A model generated the notes under the pieces. The model was not told the DNA's origin. It saw nothing but the letters and a program-made list of their open reading frames with translations, and ran no database searches. A program made the position numbers and the translations under genes. Shown piece by piece: positions 1-10,012 of a DNA stretch of 64,000 nucleotides (within the stretch, counting starts at the first letter, position 1; every line of letters begins with the position of its first letter). Source of the stretch: Candidatus Crickella equi (GTDB lineage Bacteria > Bacillota > Clostridia > Peptostreptococcales > Anaerovoracaceae); contig JAGHUP010000012.1 of assembly GCA_018064755.1 (NCBI GenBank), positions 25,483 to 89,482 on the forward strand. The letters are read 5' to 3'.

Positions 1-13
1 TAAAGAGAATAAA

Positions 14-22
14 TGCTATAAT
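14..22 (+). promoter_or_regulatory. possible extended -10 box before metG
   Basis: TGC followed by TATAAT at 17-22 gives an extended -10 about 105 bases before the metG start. Its -35 would lie outside the window, so only half of the promoter can be seen. Confidence 0.35.
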
Positions 23-126
23 CAACTATGTATTGTGTCGCAGAGGCGGCAGAAAATAAAAGTATTAGAAATCGTTGTATTATCAACAGTTTCGTACGCT
101 CTCATTCGAGCAGGAAGGCAATTGTT

Positions 127-2103
127 ATGGAAAAGAAGGAAAAATATTACATCACCACACCTATTTATTACCCAAGTTCTAATCTGCATGTTGGTCATAC
201 ATATTGCACAGTTATGGCTGACGCTATGGCAAGATTCAGACGAATGCAGGGTTATGATGTAAGATTCCTTACAGGAACAGATGAACACGGTCAGAAGATT
301 CAGACTCTGGCTGATGAAAAGGGCATTACTCCTCAGGAATATGTAGATGAAGTAGTAGCTGGAATCAAGGAACTCTGGAAGACAATGGAGATTTCCTACG
401 ACGATTTCATCAGAACTACAGAGGAGCGCCACCAGACTCGCGTACAGCAGATCTGGAATAGAATGTATGAGAAGGGCGACATCTATAAGGGCAAGTATGA
501 AGGAATGTACTGCACACCATGCGAATCATTCTGGACTGAGTCACAGCTTGTAGATGGCAAGTGCCCAGACTGCGGAAGACCTGTAGTTAAGGCAGAGGAA
601 GAGGCTTACTTCTTCAAACTGTCTAACTATGCACAGAAGATATTGGATCTCTATGAGGAACATCCTGAGTTCCTACAGCCGGATACAAGACGTAACGAGA
701 TGAAGGCTTTCATCAATCAGGGCCTTGAAGATCTCTGCGTTTCTAGATGTACTTTCGACTGGGGTGTACCTGTTCCTAACGATCCAAAGCATGTAATGTA
801 TGTATGGGTTGATGCGCTGTCCAACTACGTAACAGCACTTGGCGGCCCTGAAGATACAGACTTAATGGGCAAGTACTGGCCTGCAGATTATCATCTGGTT
901 GGTAAGGAAATCGTTAGATTCCACTCAATCATCTGGCCTGCAATGCTGATGTCAGCAGATCTGCCACTGCCACACCACGTTCTGGGACACGGCTGGCTGC
1001 TGCTCGGAGGCGAGAAGGTTAGTAAGTCCAAAGCAAGCAAGGGCAGAGACGTAGTTGATCCAGTTGTACTGATTGAACGTTATGGCGTCGATGCTCTAAA
1101 GTACTTCCTCTTAAGAGAGTACACATTCGGACAGGACGGCAACTTCAATAACGAGGTAATGCTCAAGAGAATGAACTATGACCTTGCTAATGACCTTGGT
1201 AACCTCGTATCACGTACAGTATCGATGATAGAGAAGTACTGCGGCGGAGTCGTTCCTGCAGCAACAACTGAGGATGATTTTGACAAGGATCTAAAGGCAG
1301 TAGTTCTTGGAGCACAGGCTAAGGTTGAGGCTGAGATGGACAAGTTCTCATTCAGCACAGCTCTTGAGGAAATCTGGGTTGCTGTTAGACGTGCTAACAA
1401 GTACATCGATGAGAAGGCTCCTTGGGTTCTTGCTAAGGATGAATCCAAGAAGGCTGAGCTCGACACTGTTATGAAGAACCTCGCTGAGGCTATAAGAGTT
1501 GTCAGTGTTCTGATCTATCCATTCATGCACACTACCTCTGATGCAATCAGAAAGCAGCTGGGACTGGAAGGAACAGAAACTGTATGGGAAGACGCTCTCG
1601 TATTCGACCAGATGGAAGGCGTTAAGGTTGAGAAGGGCGACGCTATCTTCCCTAGAATCGATATCGATAAGGAACTTGAGATTCTCTCAGAAATTGCTGA
1701 GGAGCTTGCTAAGAAGAAGGCAGCTGCAAGTGCAGATCCTGTTGAGAAAGCAATCCTCGAGTCCAAGCCACTCGAACTCAAGGACGAAATCGTATACGAT
1801 GATTTTGATAAGATGGACTTCAGAGTTGGCCTTATTCTTAAGGCTGAGAAGCATCCTAAGGCTGACAAGCTGCTGGTATTCCAGGTTAAGATGGGAACTG
1901 AGGTAAGACAGATTATTTCAGGTGTAGCTGAGTCATACAAGCCAGAGGAAATGGTTGGCAAGAAGGTTGTAGTAGTTGCTAACTTAAAGCCAAGACAGCT
2001 GAGGGGAATGGAATCCTACGGAATGCTCCTCTTTGCTGATGGTGAAGAAGGAAAGAGCATCGTAGTTACAACTGACGCACCAGACGGCTCTGTAGTTTGC
2101 TAG
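127..2103 (+). CDS. metG: methionyl-tRNA synthetase
   Basis: Charges tRNA-Met with methionine in the cytoplasm. The class I signatures are HVGH near residue 21 and KVSKS near 297. A four-cysteine zinc knuckle (CTPC ... CPDC) lies around 129-150. The C-terminal 100 residues (DFRVGLILKAEKHPKADKL) form a Trbp111-like tRNA-binding domain, so this is the long dimeric form of about 658 residues. I chose the ATG at 127, which follows an AGGAAGG ribosome site; the open frame upstream of it has no family character. The stop is followed 8 bases later by tatD, the usual Firmicute metG-tatD order. Confidence 0.97.
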   Translation: MEKKEKYYITTPIYYPSSNLHVGHTYCTVMADAMARFRRMQGYDVRFLTGTDEHGQKIQTLADEKGITPQEYVDEVVAGIKELWKTMEISYDDFIRTTEERHQTRVQQIWNRMYEKGDIYKGKYEGMYCTPCESFWTESQLVDGKCPDCGRPVVKAEEEAYFFKLSNYAQKILDLYEEHPEFLQPDTRRNEMKAFINQGLEDLCVSRCTFDWGVPVPNDPKHVMYVWVDALSNYVTALGGPEDTDLMGKYWPADYHLVGKEIVRFHSIIWPAMLMSADLPLPHHVLGHGWLLLGGEKVSKSKASKGRDVVDPVVLIERYGVDALKYFLLREYTFGQDGNFNNEVMLKRMNYDLANDLGNLVSRTVSMIEKYCGGVVPAATTEDDFDKDLKAVVLGAQAKVEAEMDKFSFSTALEEIWVAVRRANKYIDEKAPWVLAKDESKKAELDTVMKNLAEAIRVVSVLIYPFMHTTSDAIRKQLGLEGTETVWEDALVFDQMEGVKVEKGDAIFPRIDIDKELEILSEIAEELAKKKAAASADPVEKAILESKPLELKDEIVYDDFDKMDFRVGLILKAEKHPKADKLLVFQVKMGTEVRQIISGVAESYKPEEMVGKKVVVVANLKPRQLRGMESYGMLLFADGEEGKSIVVTTDAPDGSVVC

Positions 2104-2111
2104 GAGACATC

Positions 2112-2933
2112 ATGTTATTCGATGCACATACACATTTAAATTTCGAAGAACTGACTAAAGAAGAACGCCTTAATCTCGCATCCGAGATTGAGGCGTCTGA
2201 TTTAGATTACATTATTGATGTTGGTGATTGTGTAGAGTCATCACGTCAGGCATTAGAGGATGCAGATAAGTACGATTGGTGCTATGCAGCAGTTGGTATT
2301 CACCCGGATCACGCATCGGTATATACAGATGCAGATATCGAGGAAATTAGGAAGCTAGCTGCACATCCTAAGGCAATGGCTATTGGAGAGATAGGTCTTG
2401 ATTTCTACTACGGTAAGGACGATCAGGTAGAACAGCAGGAGCTGTTCAGAAAACAAATCCGACTTGCCAACGAGCTCAAGATGCCTATTATGATTCATTC
2501 TCGTGATGCCAATCAGCTGACTATGGATATTCTGGTAGAAGAGGGTGCCTTCTCAGAAGAGAGAAAGAGCTGGTTCCCTAAGAGACCCGGACCATATCCT
2601 GATGATGCTAGAGTGCAGATGCACTGCTATTCCGGTTCAGCAGAGATGGCAGAGGAGTATATCAAGATGGGTGCAACTATTTCGCTGGGCGGCCCAATAA
2701 CCTTCAAGAACGGCAAGAAGGCAGTTGAGGTATTCCAGCATCTACCTGTTGAATATGTAATGTCTGAAACGGACGCTCCTTTCATGGCACCAGAGCCATT
2801 AAGGGGCCGCCCGAACAAACCATATTACGTTGAACATGTAGTAAGAAAAATGGCTGAACTTAAAGGCTTAAGCTACGAAGAAATGGCCTCTATCCTGACA
2901 GCCAACGCCAAACGATTTTTTAATATAAAATAA
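2112..2933 (+). CDS. tatD: TatD-family metal-dependent deoxyribonuclease
   Basis: A TIM-barrel amidohydrolase-fold hydrolase of 273 residues, probably a 3'-5' exonuclease or D-aminoacyl-type hydrolase like other TatD proteins. Metal ligands are seen in FDAHTHLNF at the N-terminus, GEIGLDFYYG, MIHSRDA, MHCYSGS and SETDAPF. The start is the ATG at 2112, with AGGAG at 2102-2106 overlapping the metG stop codon, so it is translationally close to metG. rnmV and ksgA, which often follow tatD, are absent here; tilS follows instead. Confidence 0.93.
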   Translation: MLFDAHTHLNFEELTKEERLNLASEIEASDLDYIIDVGDCVESSRQALEDADKYDWCYAAVGIHPDHASVYTDADIEEIRKLAAHPKAMAIGEIGLDFYYGKDDQVEQQELFRKQIRLANELKMPIMIHSRDANQLTMDILVEEGAFSEERKSWFPKRPGPYPDDARVQMHCYSGSAEMAEEYIKMGATISLGGPITFKNGKKAVEVFQHLPVEYVMSETDAPFMAPEPLRGRPNKPYYVEHVVRKMAELKGLSYEEMASILTANAKRFFNIK

Positions 2934-2939
2934 TATAAA

Positions 2940-3036
2940 GAGATGCGCAGGAAGGATTGGCGAGCGACGTGCCTCTGAGCATCGGGTTGCGAAGCTCAGG
3001 GCGCGCCCAACGAGACAAGCCTTCCGAGAGCATCTC
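2940..3036. other. GC-rich nested inverted-repeat element between tatD and tilS
   Basis: A compact GC-rich stretch with nested complementary arms: GAGATGC (2940-2946) with GCATCTC (3030-3036), GGAAGG (2950-2955) with CCTTCC (3020-3025), and CTGAGC (2975-2980) with GCTCAG (2994-2999). It ends 13 bases before the tilS start codon. The composition is unlike its AT-rich surroundings. It could be a structured RNA leader, a REP/MITE-like element or a transcription pause site; I cannot choose. Confidence 0.5.
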
Positions 3037-3049
3037 AGGAGTAATCATT

Positions 3050-4486
3050 ATGAAAAAATCTGTTATAGATACAATTGTTGATTCCGGCCTTATCAAGAAG
3101 GATTCGTATATCGTACTGGGCCTGTCGGGTGGACCAGATTCGTTATGTCTGTTCCATGCGCTTCTACAGATTGCAGATTCTTATAATCTTTCATTGGTCC
3201 CGGTACATGTTAATCACAAGCTGAGACAAGCTGCTTACGATGAAGCGGATCATGTGGCACGACTCTGCAATAGATTTGGCGTGGACTGTAATATTTTCGA
3301 AATTGATGTTGAAGAAATGGCCAAGGATTACGGTATTTCTACAGAGGAAGCAGGCAGAATTCTGAGATACGAGGTTTTCGACGACGTAGCCAATGACCTG
3401 GAGTCCCAGGGAGTAGATAGCGAGAAGATATTCATTGCTGTTGCTCATAATGCAGACGACCAGAGTGAGACGGTTCTGTTCAGACTGTTAAGGGGAACCG
3501 GTATCCATGGACTAGCAGGAATTCCTGAAATTAGAAGTTCAGATGAGGGACATATGATTATTAGACCGCTTCTTAAGGTAACAAGGGATGAGGTTGAGGC
3601 ATATATTGCTGCTAATAATCTTAAAGCAAATATCGACGAGTCCAATTCTGAGAGCGACTACACAAGGAACAAAATCAGAAATGAACTGATTCCTTATCTT
3701 GAGAAGAATTACAATCCTAACATCAAGGATGCTCTTAGAAGATATGCTGAAATCGCTGATGTTGACGACAGTATTATGACAGATATTGCGATCGATGAAT
3801 GTCAGAATTGCCTCGAGGTGGACCAGATAGACAATGTCGTGACCTTGGATCTTACAGATATCAAGGATAACCCACCAGGCATTAACAGACGAATCGTTGC
3901 AATTGTTTTTAAGTCACTTAGAATTGACGACAATACTAGCTATGAATTGGTACTTGCAATTCTGAGAATGATTTATTCAGACAATCCATCGGCAAGTTAT
4001 GATCTTCCAGGCGGATACAAGGCTATTAGAGCATACAACACAATCTACTTCACAGATAATGAAAAGTATTACGGAGTAGCTCAGCCTGATGACAATCTTG
4101 AACTTATGACTCAGGTTATCATGATGAAGGAATTCAAGATGCCTGATGATGCAAATTGTGCAGCCTTCGATTTTGACAAGTTCAACGAGAAGTATCCTGG
4201 CAGAATGGGAGATGTTGTTCTGAGAACAAGATGTCAGGGAGATTGGATAGCTATTAATGGTGGCAGCAAGAAGATTCAAGATTTTCTGGTTGATACCAAA
4301 GTAAAAAAATCGGTCCGCGATAGTTTGCTAATGGCATGTATCGACAACGAAGTTTTGTGGATTATACCAAATGATGAACTAGGCACTGAAGAACAGCGTG
4401 AAAAGGGCAAATTTTCACACAATTTTCAGATTGAAGATGGCTCTGAACGGGCTCTATTCCTTGAAGTAACAGAAAAAATGTGCTAA
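3050..4486 (+). CDS. tilS: tRNA(Ile)-lysidine synthetase TilS
   Basis: Converts cytidine 34 of the CAU tRNA-Ile to lysidine, using ATP and lysine. The PP-loop SGGPDS sits at residues 26-31, followed by HVNHKLR and the AHNADDQSETVLFRLLRG motif typical of TilS. A C-terminal substrate-binding region follows, giving 478 residues. The ATG at 3050 has AGGAG at 3037-3041; an in-frame upstream extension runs through the GC-rich repeat and is not TilS-like. The common tilS-hpt-ftsH order is broken here: no hpt lies between tilS and ftsH. Confidence 0.95.
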   Translation: MKKSVIDTIVDSGLIKKDSYIVLGLSGGPDSLCLFHALLQIADSYNLSLVPVHVNHKLRQAAYDEADHVARLCNRFGVDCNIFEIDVEEMAKDYGISTEEAGRILRYEVFDDVANDLESQGVDSEKIFIAVAHNADDQSETVLFRLLRGTGIHGLAGIPEIRSSDEGHMIIRPLLKVTRDEVEAYIAANNLKANIDESNSESDYTRNKIRNELIPYLEKNYNPNIKDALRRYAEIADVDDSIMTDIAIDECQNCLEVDQIDNVVTLDLTDIKDNPPGINRRIVAIVFKSLRIDDNTSYELVLAILRMIYSDNPSASYDLPGGYKAIRAYNTIYFTDNEKYYGVAQPDDNLELMTQVIMMKEFKMPDDANCAAFDFDKFNEKYPGRMGDVVLRTRCQGDWIAINGGSKKIQDFLVDTKVKKSVRDSLLMACIDNEVLWIIPNDELGTEEQREKGKFSHNFQIEDGSERALFLEVTEKMC

Positions 4487-4511
4487 AATTTGTGTTACTG
4501 CCACAAATTTT
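4485..4511 (+). other. 10-bp hairpin over the tilS stop codon
   Basis: AAAATTTGTG (4485-4494) and CACAAATTTT (4502-4511) form a perfect stem across the tilS stop. It has only a short T-run after it, so it may be a weak terminator or a processing/attenuation structure before ftsH. Confidence 0.45.
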
Positions 4512-4561
4512 GAAAGGCATTCTAGAAAATTTATTTCCAGACACAAGAAAGGTAAGATAAA

Positions 4562-6652
4562 TTGAAAAAATCAACACGTAGTATCGGATTATATGTTTTG
4601 ATTTTCCTGCTGGTAATCGGCGGCTCATACTTCTTTAGAAATATGGCTGACGCAGCACAATATAAGGAAGTCAAATTCTCACAGTTTGCATCTCATCTTG
4701 CGAAAGGTCAGTATGAAGAGGTCAATGTTACAGATAGACAGCTGACAGGTACAATGACTGATGGTAGCAAGGAGCTTGCTTATGCTCCATCACAGCTTGA
4801 GATTAACTGGCTTGAAGAGAAGACTCTCTATCCAATGGTTGAATCAGGCAAGGTAACACTGGTAAGTGATCCACCTGAAAGCCCATATAATTTCTTAAGC
4901 ATGTTACCAACTCTGCTCATGCTGATTGCTATGGGATTCCTCCTGTACATGATGCTGGGACAGGGCGGCAATAGACAGGCTTTCCAGTTCGGAAAGAATA
5001 AGGCCAAGCTGTATAGAAATGATGGCAAGAAGATAACATTCAAGGATGTTGCAGGACTTGAAGAGGAAAAGCAGGAACTTGCTGAAATCGTAGACTTCTT
5101 AAAGCATCCGGATAAGTATACTAAGCTCGGTGCAAGAATTCCTAAGGGCGTACTGCTCGTAGGACATCCGGGAACCGGTAAGACATATATTTCTAAGGCA
5201 ACTGCAGGCGAAGCCGGAGTACCATTCTTCACAATTTCCGGTTCTGACTTCGTAGAGATGTTCGTTGGTGTTGGTGCATCAAGAGTAAGAGATCTCTTCA
5301 ATGAGGCTAAGAAGAATGCACCTTGTATCGTGTTCATCGACGAAATCGATGCCGTTGGTAGAAGAAGAGGTGCAGGACTTGGTGGTGGAAATGACGAGAG
5401 AGAACAGACTCTCAACCAGCTCCTCGTGGAGATGGACGGATTCGATGGCAACCTCGGAATTATCGTTTTGGCCGCAACTAACAGACCTGACGTTCTTGAC
5501 CCGGCACTTCAGAGACCTGGAAGATTCGACAGACAGATTGTAATTGGACTGCCAGACATCAAGGCAAGAGAGGAAATCTTCAGACTTTACACTAAGAACA
5601 AGCCTCTCGACAAGGACATCTCAGTTGAGACTTTGGCTAAGATGACTCCTGGATTCTCACCAGCAGATATCGAGAATATGATTAACGAGGCAGCACTCTT
5701 AACTGCTAGACGTAATGGAACCAAGATTAGAATGGAGGAAATCGAGGAAGGTATCTCCAAGGCTATGATGGGACCTAAGAAGAAGTCTAGAGTTATCTCT
5801 GACGAGGAGAAGAAGCTGACTGCATATCACGAAGCTGGACACGCTGTTGTAATGAGATGTACAGAGAACGGAGATCCTGTTCACGAGATTACAATCATTC
5901 CAAGAGGTATGGCTGGCGGATATACTTCATGGCTCCCTGAAGAGGATAGAACATTCATCACAAAGGGCTTCATGAACGATACTATCAAGCATATGCTCGG
6001 TGGCCGTGTTGCTGAGGAACTCAAGCTCAAGGATATATCTACAGGAGCAAGCAATGACCTCGAAAGAGCAACATCACTTGCAAGAGATATGGTTACTAAG
6101 TATGGATTCAGCGAGAAGCTCGGTCTTGCTTCATACAGTGGCAATGACGAAGTATTCCTTGGAAGAGATTTCTCATCAAGACAGAATTACTCAGAAGAGT
6201 TTGCTGCACAGGTTGACCATGAGATTAGAGACATCATGGATGATTGTTACAAGGCAGCTAAGAAGATTCTTGTGGACAACGATGAAGCTTTCGAAAGAGT
6301 TGCACAGGCACTTCTTAAGGTTGAGACTCTTGATGGCGAGCAGTTCGAGAGACTGTTCACTGGAGAGGTTAGTGCAGAAGAACTCGAGGAAGAAGTTAAG
6401 AAGCGCGACAAGACAATCGCTCGTAAGAATAAGAAAGAAGCAGCTGAGGCTGCAAAACGTCTTGAAGAGGCTCAGAAGGAAAAGGAAGCTGTTGAAGGCA
6501 TGTTCCCACAGCCAGTCACTGAAGAGCTTAAGGATGGCGAAAACACAGTTGTAAAGACAACTGGTGCTCAGGGAGAAGATACCTTCGGATACGAAGAGTA
6601 CAAGAGAGCAACTAGAAGAGATAAAGACGACTCAGATAAGTCGGAAGAATAG
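4562..6652 (+). CDS. ftsH: ATP-dependent zinc metalloprotease FtsH
   Basis: A membrane-anchored AAA+ protease that removes damaged or regulatory membrane and cytosolic proteins. There is a TM helix near residues 10-28, an extracytoplasmic segment, and a second TM near 115-135. The Walker A is GHPGTGKT at 201-208, where FtsH normally has GPPGTGKT. The pore motif [11 protein letters not shown], Walker [16 protein letters not shown], and the zinc site HEAGH at 423-427 follow. A charged C-terminal tail (690-696) completes it. Translation starts at TTG 4562 after an AAAGG site. Length (696) is normal, apart from the Pro-to-His change in Walker A. Confidence 0.96.
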   Translation: MKKSTRSIGLYVLIFLLVIGGSYFFRNMADAAQYKEVKFSQFASHLAKGQYEEVNVTDRQLTGTMTDGSKELAYAPSQLEINWLEEKTLYPMVESGKVTLVSDPPESPYNFLSMLPTLLMLIAMGFLLYMMLGQGGNRQAFQFGKNKAKLYRNDGKKITFKDVAGLEEEKQELAEIVDFLKHPDKYTKLGARIPKGVLLVGHPGTGKTYISKATAGEAGVPFFTISGSDFVEMFVGVGASRVRDLFNEAKKNAPCIVFIDEIDAVGRRRGAGLGGGNDEREQTLNQLLVEMDGFDGNLGIIVLAATNRPDVLDPALQRPGRFDRQIVIGLPDIKAREEIFRLYTKNKPLDKDISVETLAKMTPGFSPADIENMINEAALLTARRNGTKIRMEEIEEGISKAMMGPKKKSRVISDEEKKLTAYHEAGHAVVMRCTENGDPVHEITIIPRGMAGGYTSWLPEEDRTFITKGFMNDTIKHMLGGRVAEELKLKDISTGASNDLERATSLARDMVTKYGFSEKLGLASYSGNDEVFLGRDFSSRQNYSEEFAAQVDHEIRDIMDDCYKAAKKILVDNDEAFERVAQALLKVETLDGEQFERLFTGEVSAEELEEEVKKRDKTIARKNKKEAAEAAKRLEEAQKEKEAVEGMFPQPVTEELKDGENTVVKTTGAQGEDTFGYEEYKRATRRDKDDSDKSEE

Positions 6653-6665
6653 TAAGGGGTAAGAT

Positions 6666-8237
6666 ATGAGAATTACAGTAGAGGACTGTTTAAAACTGGA
6701 TGCTTTTCACGGATGCAGTGTTCTATCATGTGCAAGAAACTGTGACAGACGTGTACGAAGCGTTTCTGTTCTTGATGAAGACAACCTGGATATGGGTGTT
6801 GAACGTAATGGCGTCAATGAACAGATGGTAATCACTCATTTCTGGAATAACAAGGATGACATCGATGCTCAGGCAAGAGCCGTATCAGCACTTGGTAGAA
6901 AGGGCGTTGCAGCTCTTGTAGTTTATCTTAATGACAACGGTGTTAAGAGCGTAGATGCAAGAGTTATCAAGGCTGCAGAGGAATCTGGACTTATTGTGAT
7001 TACTATTTATGATGATGGAAAAGTATCATACTCCATGCTCATTGAACAGGTTCTGGATAAGATTCTGTACGGTCATAACTACAGCGATAATATTCTGAAC
7101 AATACTATCTTCCATCTTCTCAATTTTGAAAAACACAGCAATTTCCCATTAGCTCTTAAGGAAGCAGCAGTGTTCAACGACTATCAGGTTGCTCTTATGA
7201 CAGCAGAGTTCAATCCTATTCTGACTATCGAGACAAGAGATATCGTTACAATTGATAACCTTATTCAGGTAGCTCGCAAGAAGGACGCACTGCATCCTAA
7301 TGCTTTTACAAAGCTGCCTATTGGAGATATCGTTTCATATTGGGGCTTTATCAATATTGAGGATCAGAAGTATATTCTGGTTGTTGTAGATAACGAAGAC
7401 AACTATTCTGCAACTGAGATGAAGAAGCTCGCTGAGATTATCGAGTTGGCTATTGGTATGTGGAAGTACACTCCTGAGAGAGATTCAAGAGCAGAGTTCA
7501 TTAAATCAGCAGTTAGAGGAGATCTCTCATTCTGCTACACACTGCTTGAAGAAGCTGGCCTCAAGGGAATGCAGTTCCCAAGCGTTTTCTATACAAGAGG
7601 AATCGATCATGACGATTTCTTCGATATTCTTGAGAACTACAAGAAGAAGTATGGTTTCAGCACTCTTACAATGACTGATTCCAATGATGTATACGGAATC
7701 ATCTATGATGAAGAGGGTAAGGATAACGAGGTTGACATCAAGCAGGCTTGCCTGGAGATGTATGAGCAGATGAAGTCCGGAAGAAAGGATGCAAGAATCT
7801 TCCATGTTACAGGCATGGAGACTCTTGATGCAGCAACTGAAGGATTCAAGCTCATCAACAAGACTTGGAATTATGTTGAAATCGTATTCCCATTCAAGAG
7901 AGTGTTTACAAAATACGAGATGTCTATGGTATGTGATTGCGTCAACCTTCAGACAGGTGGCACTTCACTTAAGAAGATGTATCTTGACCTGCTCGAGCCT
8001 TTCACAAGAGAGGTTAGTGCTAACAAGGGCAAGCTCCTTCTGGATACACTCGCAACATTCGTGCTTGATGCAGGCATGAACAGTAATAAGACAGCTGAGT
8101 TCATGGAGATTCATAACAATACTGTTCAATACAGACTTAAGAGAATTAACGAGATTCTCGGCGCTGAGATAACAGGAAACAGAATTATCCCTGGACTTAC
8201 AATGGCTCTTGCTATCAAGAGATTGGAGGAAGTGTAA
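6666..8237 (+). CDS. PucR-family transcriptional regulator
   Basis: A 523-residue regulator: an N-terminal PucR-type ligand domain (opening RITVEDCLKLDAF), a central GGDEF-like/CdaR-type region, and a C-terminal PucR helix-turn-helix (NNTVQYRLKRINEILG, near 485-510). Family members sense purine or other metabolites. It starts 14 bases after ftsH and ends immediately before coaX (TAA then ATG), so it is co-transcribed with these genes. The ligand cannot be inferred. Confidence 0.85.
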   Translation: MRITVEDCLKLDAFHGCSVLSCARNCDRRVRSVSVLDEDNLDMGVERNGVNEQMVITHFWNNKDDIDAQARAVSALGRKGVAALVVYLNDNGVKSVDARVIKAAEESGLIVITIYDDGKVSYSMLIEQVLDKILYGHNYSDNILNNTIFHLLNFEKHSNFPLALKEAAVFNDYQVALMTAEFNPILTIETRDIVTIDNLIQVARKKDALHPNAFTKLPIGDIVSYWGFINIEDQKYILVVVDNEDNYSATEMKKLAEIIELAIGMWKYTPERDSRAEFIKSAVRGDLSFCYTLLEEAGLKGMQFPSVFYTRGIDHDDFFDILENYKKKYGFSTLTMTDSNDVYGIIYDEEGKDNEVDIKQACLEMYEQMKSGRKDARIFHVTGMETLDAATEGFKLINKTWNYVEIVFPFKRVFTKYEMSMVCDCVNLQTGGTSLKKMYLDLLEPFTREVSANKGKLLLDTLATFVLDAGMNSNKTAEFMEIHNNTVQYRLKRINEILGAEITGNRIIPGLTMALAIKRLEEV

Positions 8238-9053
8238 ATGCTATTAGCGGTAGATGTAGGTAATACTAATATCGTATTCGGACTCTTTGATGACAAGAAT
8301 CTGGTAGATAGCTGGAGACTAGCAACAGATAACAAGAGATCTGCTGATGAGTATGGAGTAATGTTTGAATCCATGTTCGGACATAGCGGATATTCTGCAG
8401 AGGATATTGATGATATCATCATTTCATCAGTAGTACCATCACTGCTGTTCTCACTTGAGCATATGTGCCTGAAATTCTATGACAAAATGCCTATCGTAGT
8501 TGAGACTGGCATTAAGACTGGTCTGAAGATTAGATATGATGATCCTCGCCAGCTCGGAGCCGACCGTATTGTTAATTCGGTAGCTGCTCATACCAAGTAT
8601 GAGGGACCACTGATTATAATCGATTTCGGTACTGCGACAACATTCTGCTGCGTTAGTGCAGACGGCGATTTCATCGGAGGTGCTATTGCACCGGGAATGA
8701 AGACAAGTGCTGCAGCACTGTTCGAGAACACAGCCAAGCTGCCTAATGTAGATCTGGAGCTTCCTGGTAAGTTCATCTGCAGAAACACTAATGAGGCAAT
8801 GCAGTCTGGCCTGATTTACGGTCACATGGGATTCACTACACATATGGTCAACGGAATGAAGGCTGAGATGTGCGAGGAATTCGGATGCAAGCCTGAGGAC
8901 ATCAGAGTAATCGCTACAGGCGGTATGGCTACAATGGTAGAGGCTGGTGTTGATTGCATCGATGTTATCGACAGAAGACTAACCCTTGATGGTCTGCAGG
9001 TTCTCTATGAGAAGAATAAGGGCCTGAACAAGAAGAGGACTCTTCAGGACTAA
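8238..9053 (+). CDS. coaX: type III pantothenate kinase
   Basis: Phosphorylates pantothenate in the first step of coenzyme A synthesis. It has the ASKHA phosphate motif DVGNTN at residues 6-11, the middle motif IIDFGTATTFCCV, and GGAIAPGMK typical of CoaX. Length is 271 residues, near the family norm. It begins directly after the pucR stop and its own stop overlaps the dusB start by one base, which indicates a tight operon. The ftsH-coaX-dusB order is common in Firmicutes. Confidence 0.95.
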   Translation: MLLAVDVGNTNIVFGLFDDKNLVDSWRLATDNKRSADEYGVMFESMFGHSGYSAEDIDDIIISSVVPSLLFSLEHMCLKFYDKMPIVVETGIKTGLKIRYDDPRQLGADRIVNSVAAHTKYEGPLIIIDFGTATTFCCVSADGDFIGGAIAPGMKTSAAALFENTAKLPNVDLELPGKFICRNTNEAMQSGLIYGHMGFTTHMVNGMKAEMCEEFGCKPEDIRVIATGGMATMVEAGVDCIDVIDRRLTLDGLQVLYEKNKGLNKKRTLQD

Positions 9054-10012
9054 TGAATAAAATTGGTAATTTAGAATTACAGTCACCATGGATTATGGCT
9101 CCGCTCGCTGGGATTACTGATGCAGCAATGCGTCAGCTATGTGAGGAGCAGGGAGCTGCAATGACTTGCACAGAGATGGTCAGTTCCAAGGGCCTGTATT
9201 ACGGAGATAAGAAGACAGCAGTTCTGACATATGTTCCTGAGAACGCTGGTCCTACTTCCATCCAAATATTCGGTAGTGAGCCGGATATTATGGCGGAGGC
9301 AGCTCGCAAGCTCGAAGGACTGAAGAATGAAGTGCTGGATATCAATATGGGTTGTCCCGTACCCAAGGTCGTTAAGAATGGAGAGGGATCAGCAATGATG
9401 CTGAATCCTGATCTTGTATACGATGTGGTGCGCGCGACTGCCGGAGCCACATCCAAGCCACTTACAGTTAAGATTCGTAAGGGGTTCGATAATGACCACA
9501 TTAATGCCGTTGAGGTAGCCAAGGCTATTGAGGCTGGCGGTGCGGCTGCTGTAGCGATTCACGGAAGAACAAGAGCACAGTATTATACCGGTGAGGCAGA
9601 TTGGGACATCATCAAACAGGTCAAGGAAGCGGTATCTATTCCTGTTATCGGTAACGGCGATGTATTTACTGCCGAAGATGGTATTAGGATGATGAAGGAA
9701 ACTGGTTGCGACTTCGTTATGGTAGCGAGGGGCGCGCTCGGTAATCCTTGGTTGTTCAGGGATTTGGACAGAGCCTATAAGGGCGAGGAACCACTTCCGG
9801 CACCAACCAAGGAAGAGAAAGTTGAAATGATGCTGAGACATCTCGACTTGATATGTAAACTCAAGGGAGAGAAGTTTGCAGTTAAGGAATTCCGCAAATT
9901 CGTTGTGTGGTACACCAAAGGATTGAAAGGTGCTGCCAGATTGAGACAGGCGGTTAATTTCATAGAAACAGAAGATAAGATGAAAGAGGTTCTAAGTAGT
10001 GAAGAATGGTAA
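9053..10012 (+). CDS. dusB: tRNA-dihydrouridine synthase DusB
   Basis: An FMN-dependent enzyme that reduces uridine to dihydrouridine in the tRNA D-loop region. A TIM barrel is seen with the N-terminal MAPLAGITDAAMR, the DINMGCPVPKVVK motif with catalytic cysteine, AIHGRTRAQ, and the FMN phosphate-binding IGNGDV. 319 residues. Start ATG overlaps the coaX stop by one base. The coding region overlaps the next gene, which starts at GTG 9999. Confidence 0.94.
   Translation: MNKIGNLELQSPWIMAPLAGITDAAMRQLCEEQGAAMTCTEMVSSKGLYYGDKKTAVLTYVPENAGPTSIQIFGSEPDIMAEAARKLEGLKNEVLDINMGCPVPKVVKNGEGSAMMLNPDLVYDVVRATAGATSKPLTVKIRKGFDNDHINAVEVAKAIEAGGAAAVAIHGRTRAQYYTGEADWDIIKQVKEAVSIPVIGNGDVFTAEDGIRMMKETGCDFVMVARGALGNPWLFRDLDRAYKGEEPLPAPTKEEKVEMMLRHLDLICKLKGEKFAVKEFRKFVVWYTKGLKGAARLRQAVNFIETEDKMKEVLSSEEW

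Noticed and set aside
2957..3049. N-terminal extension of TilS
   Set aside because: It would translate the GC-rich structured repeat; the TilS fold begins after ATG 3050 with AGGAG before it.
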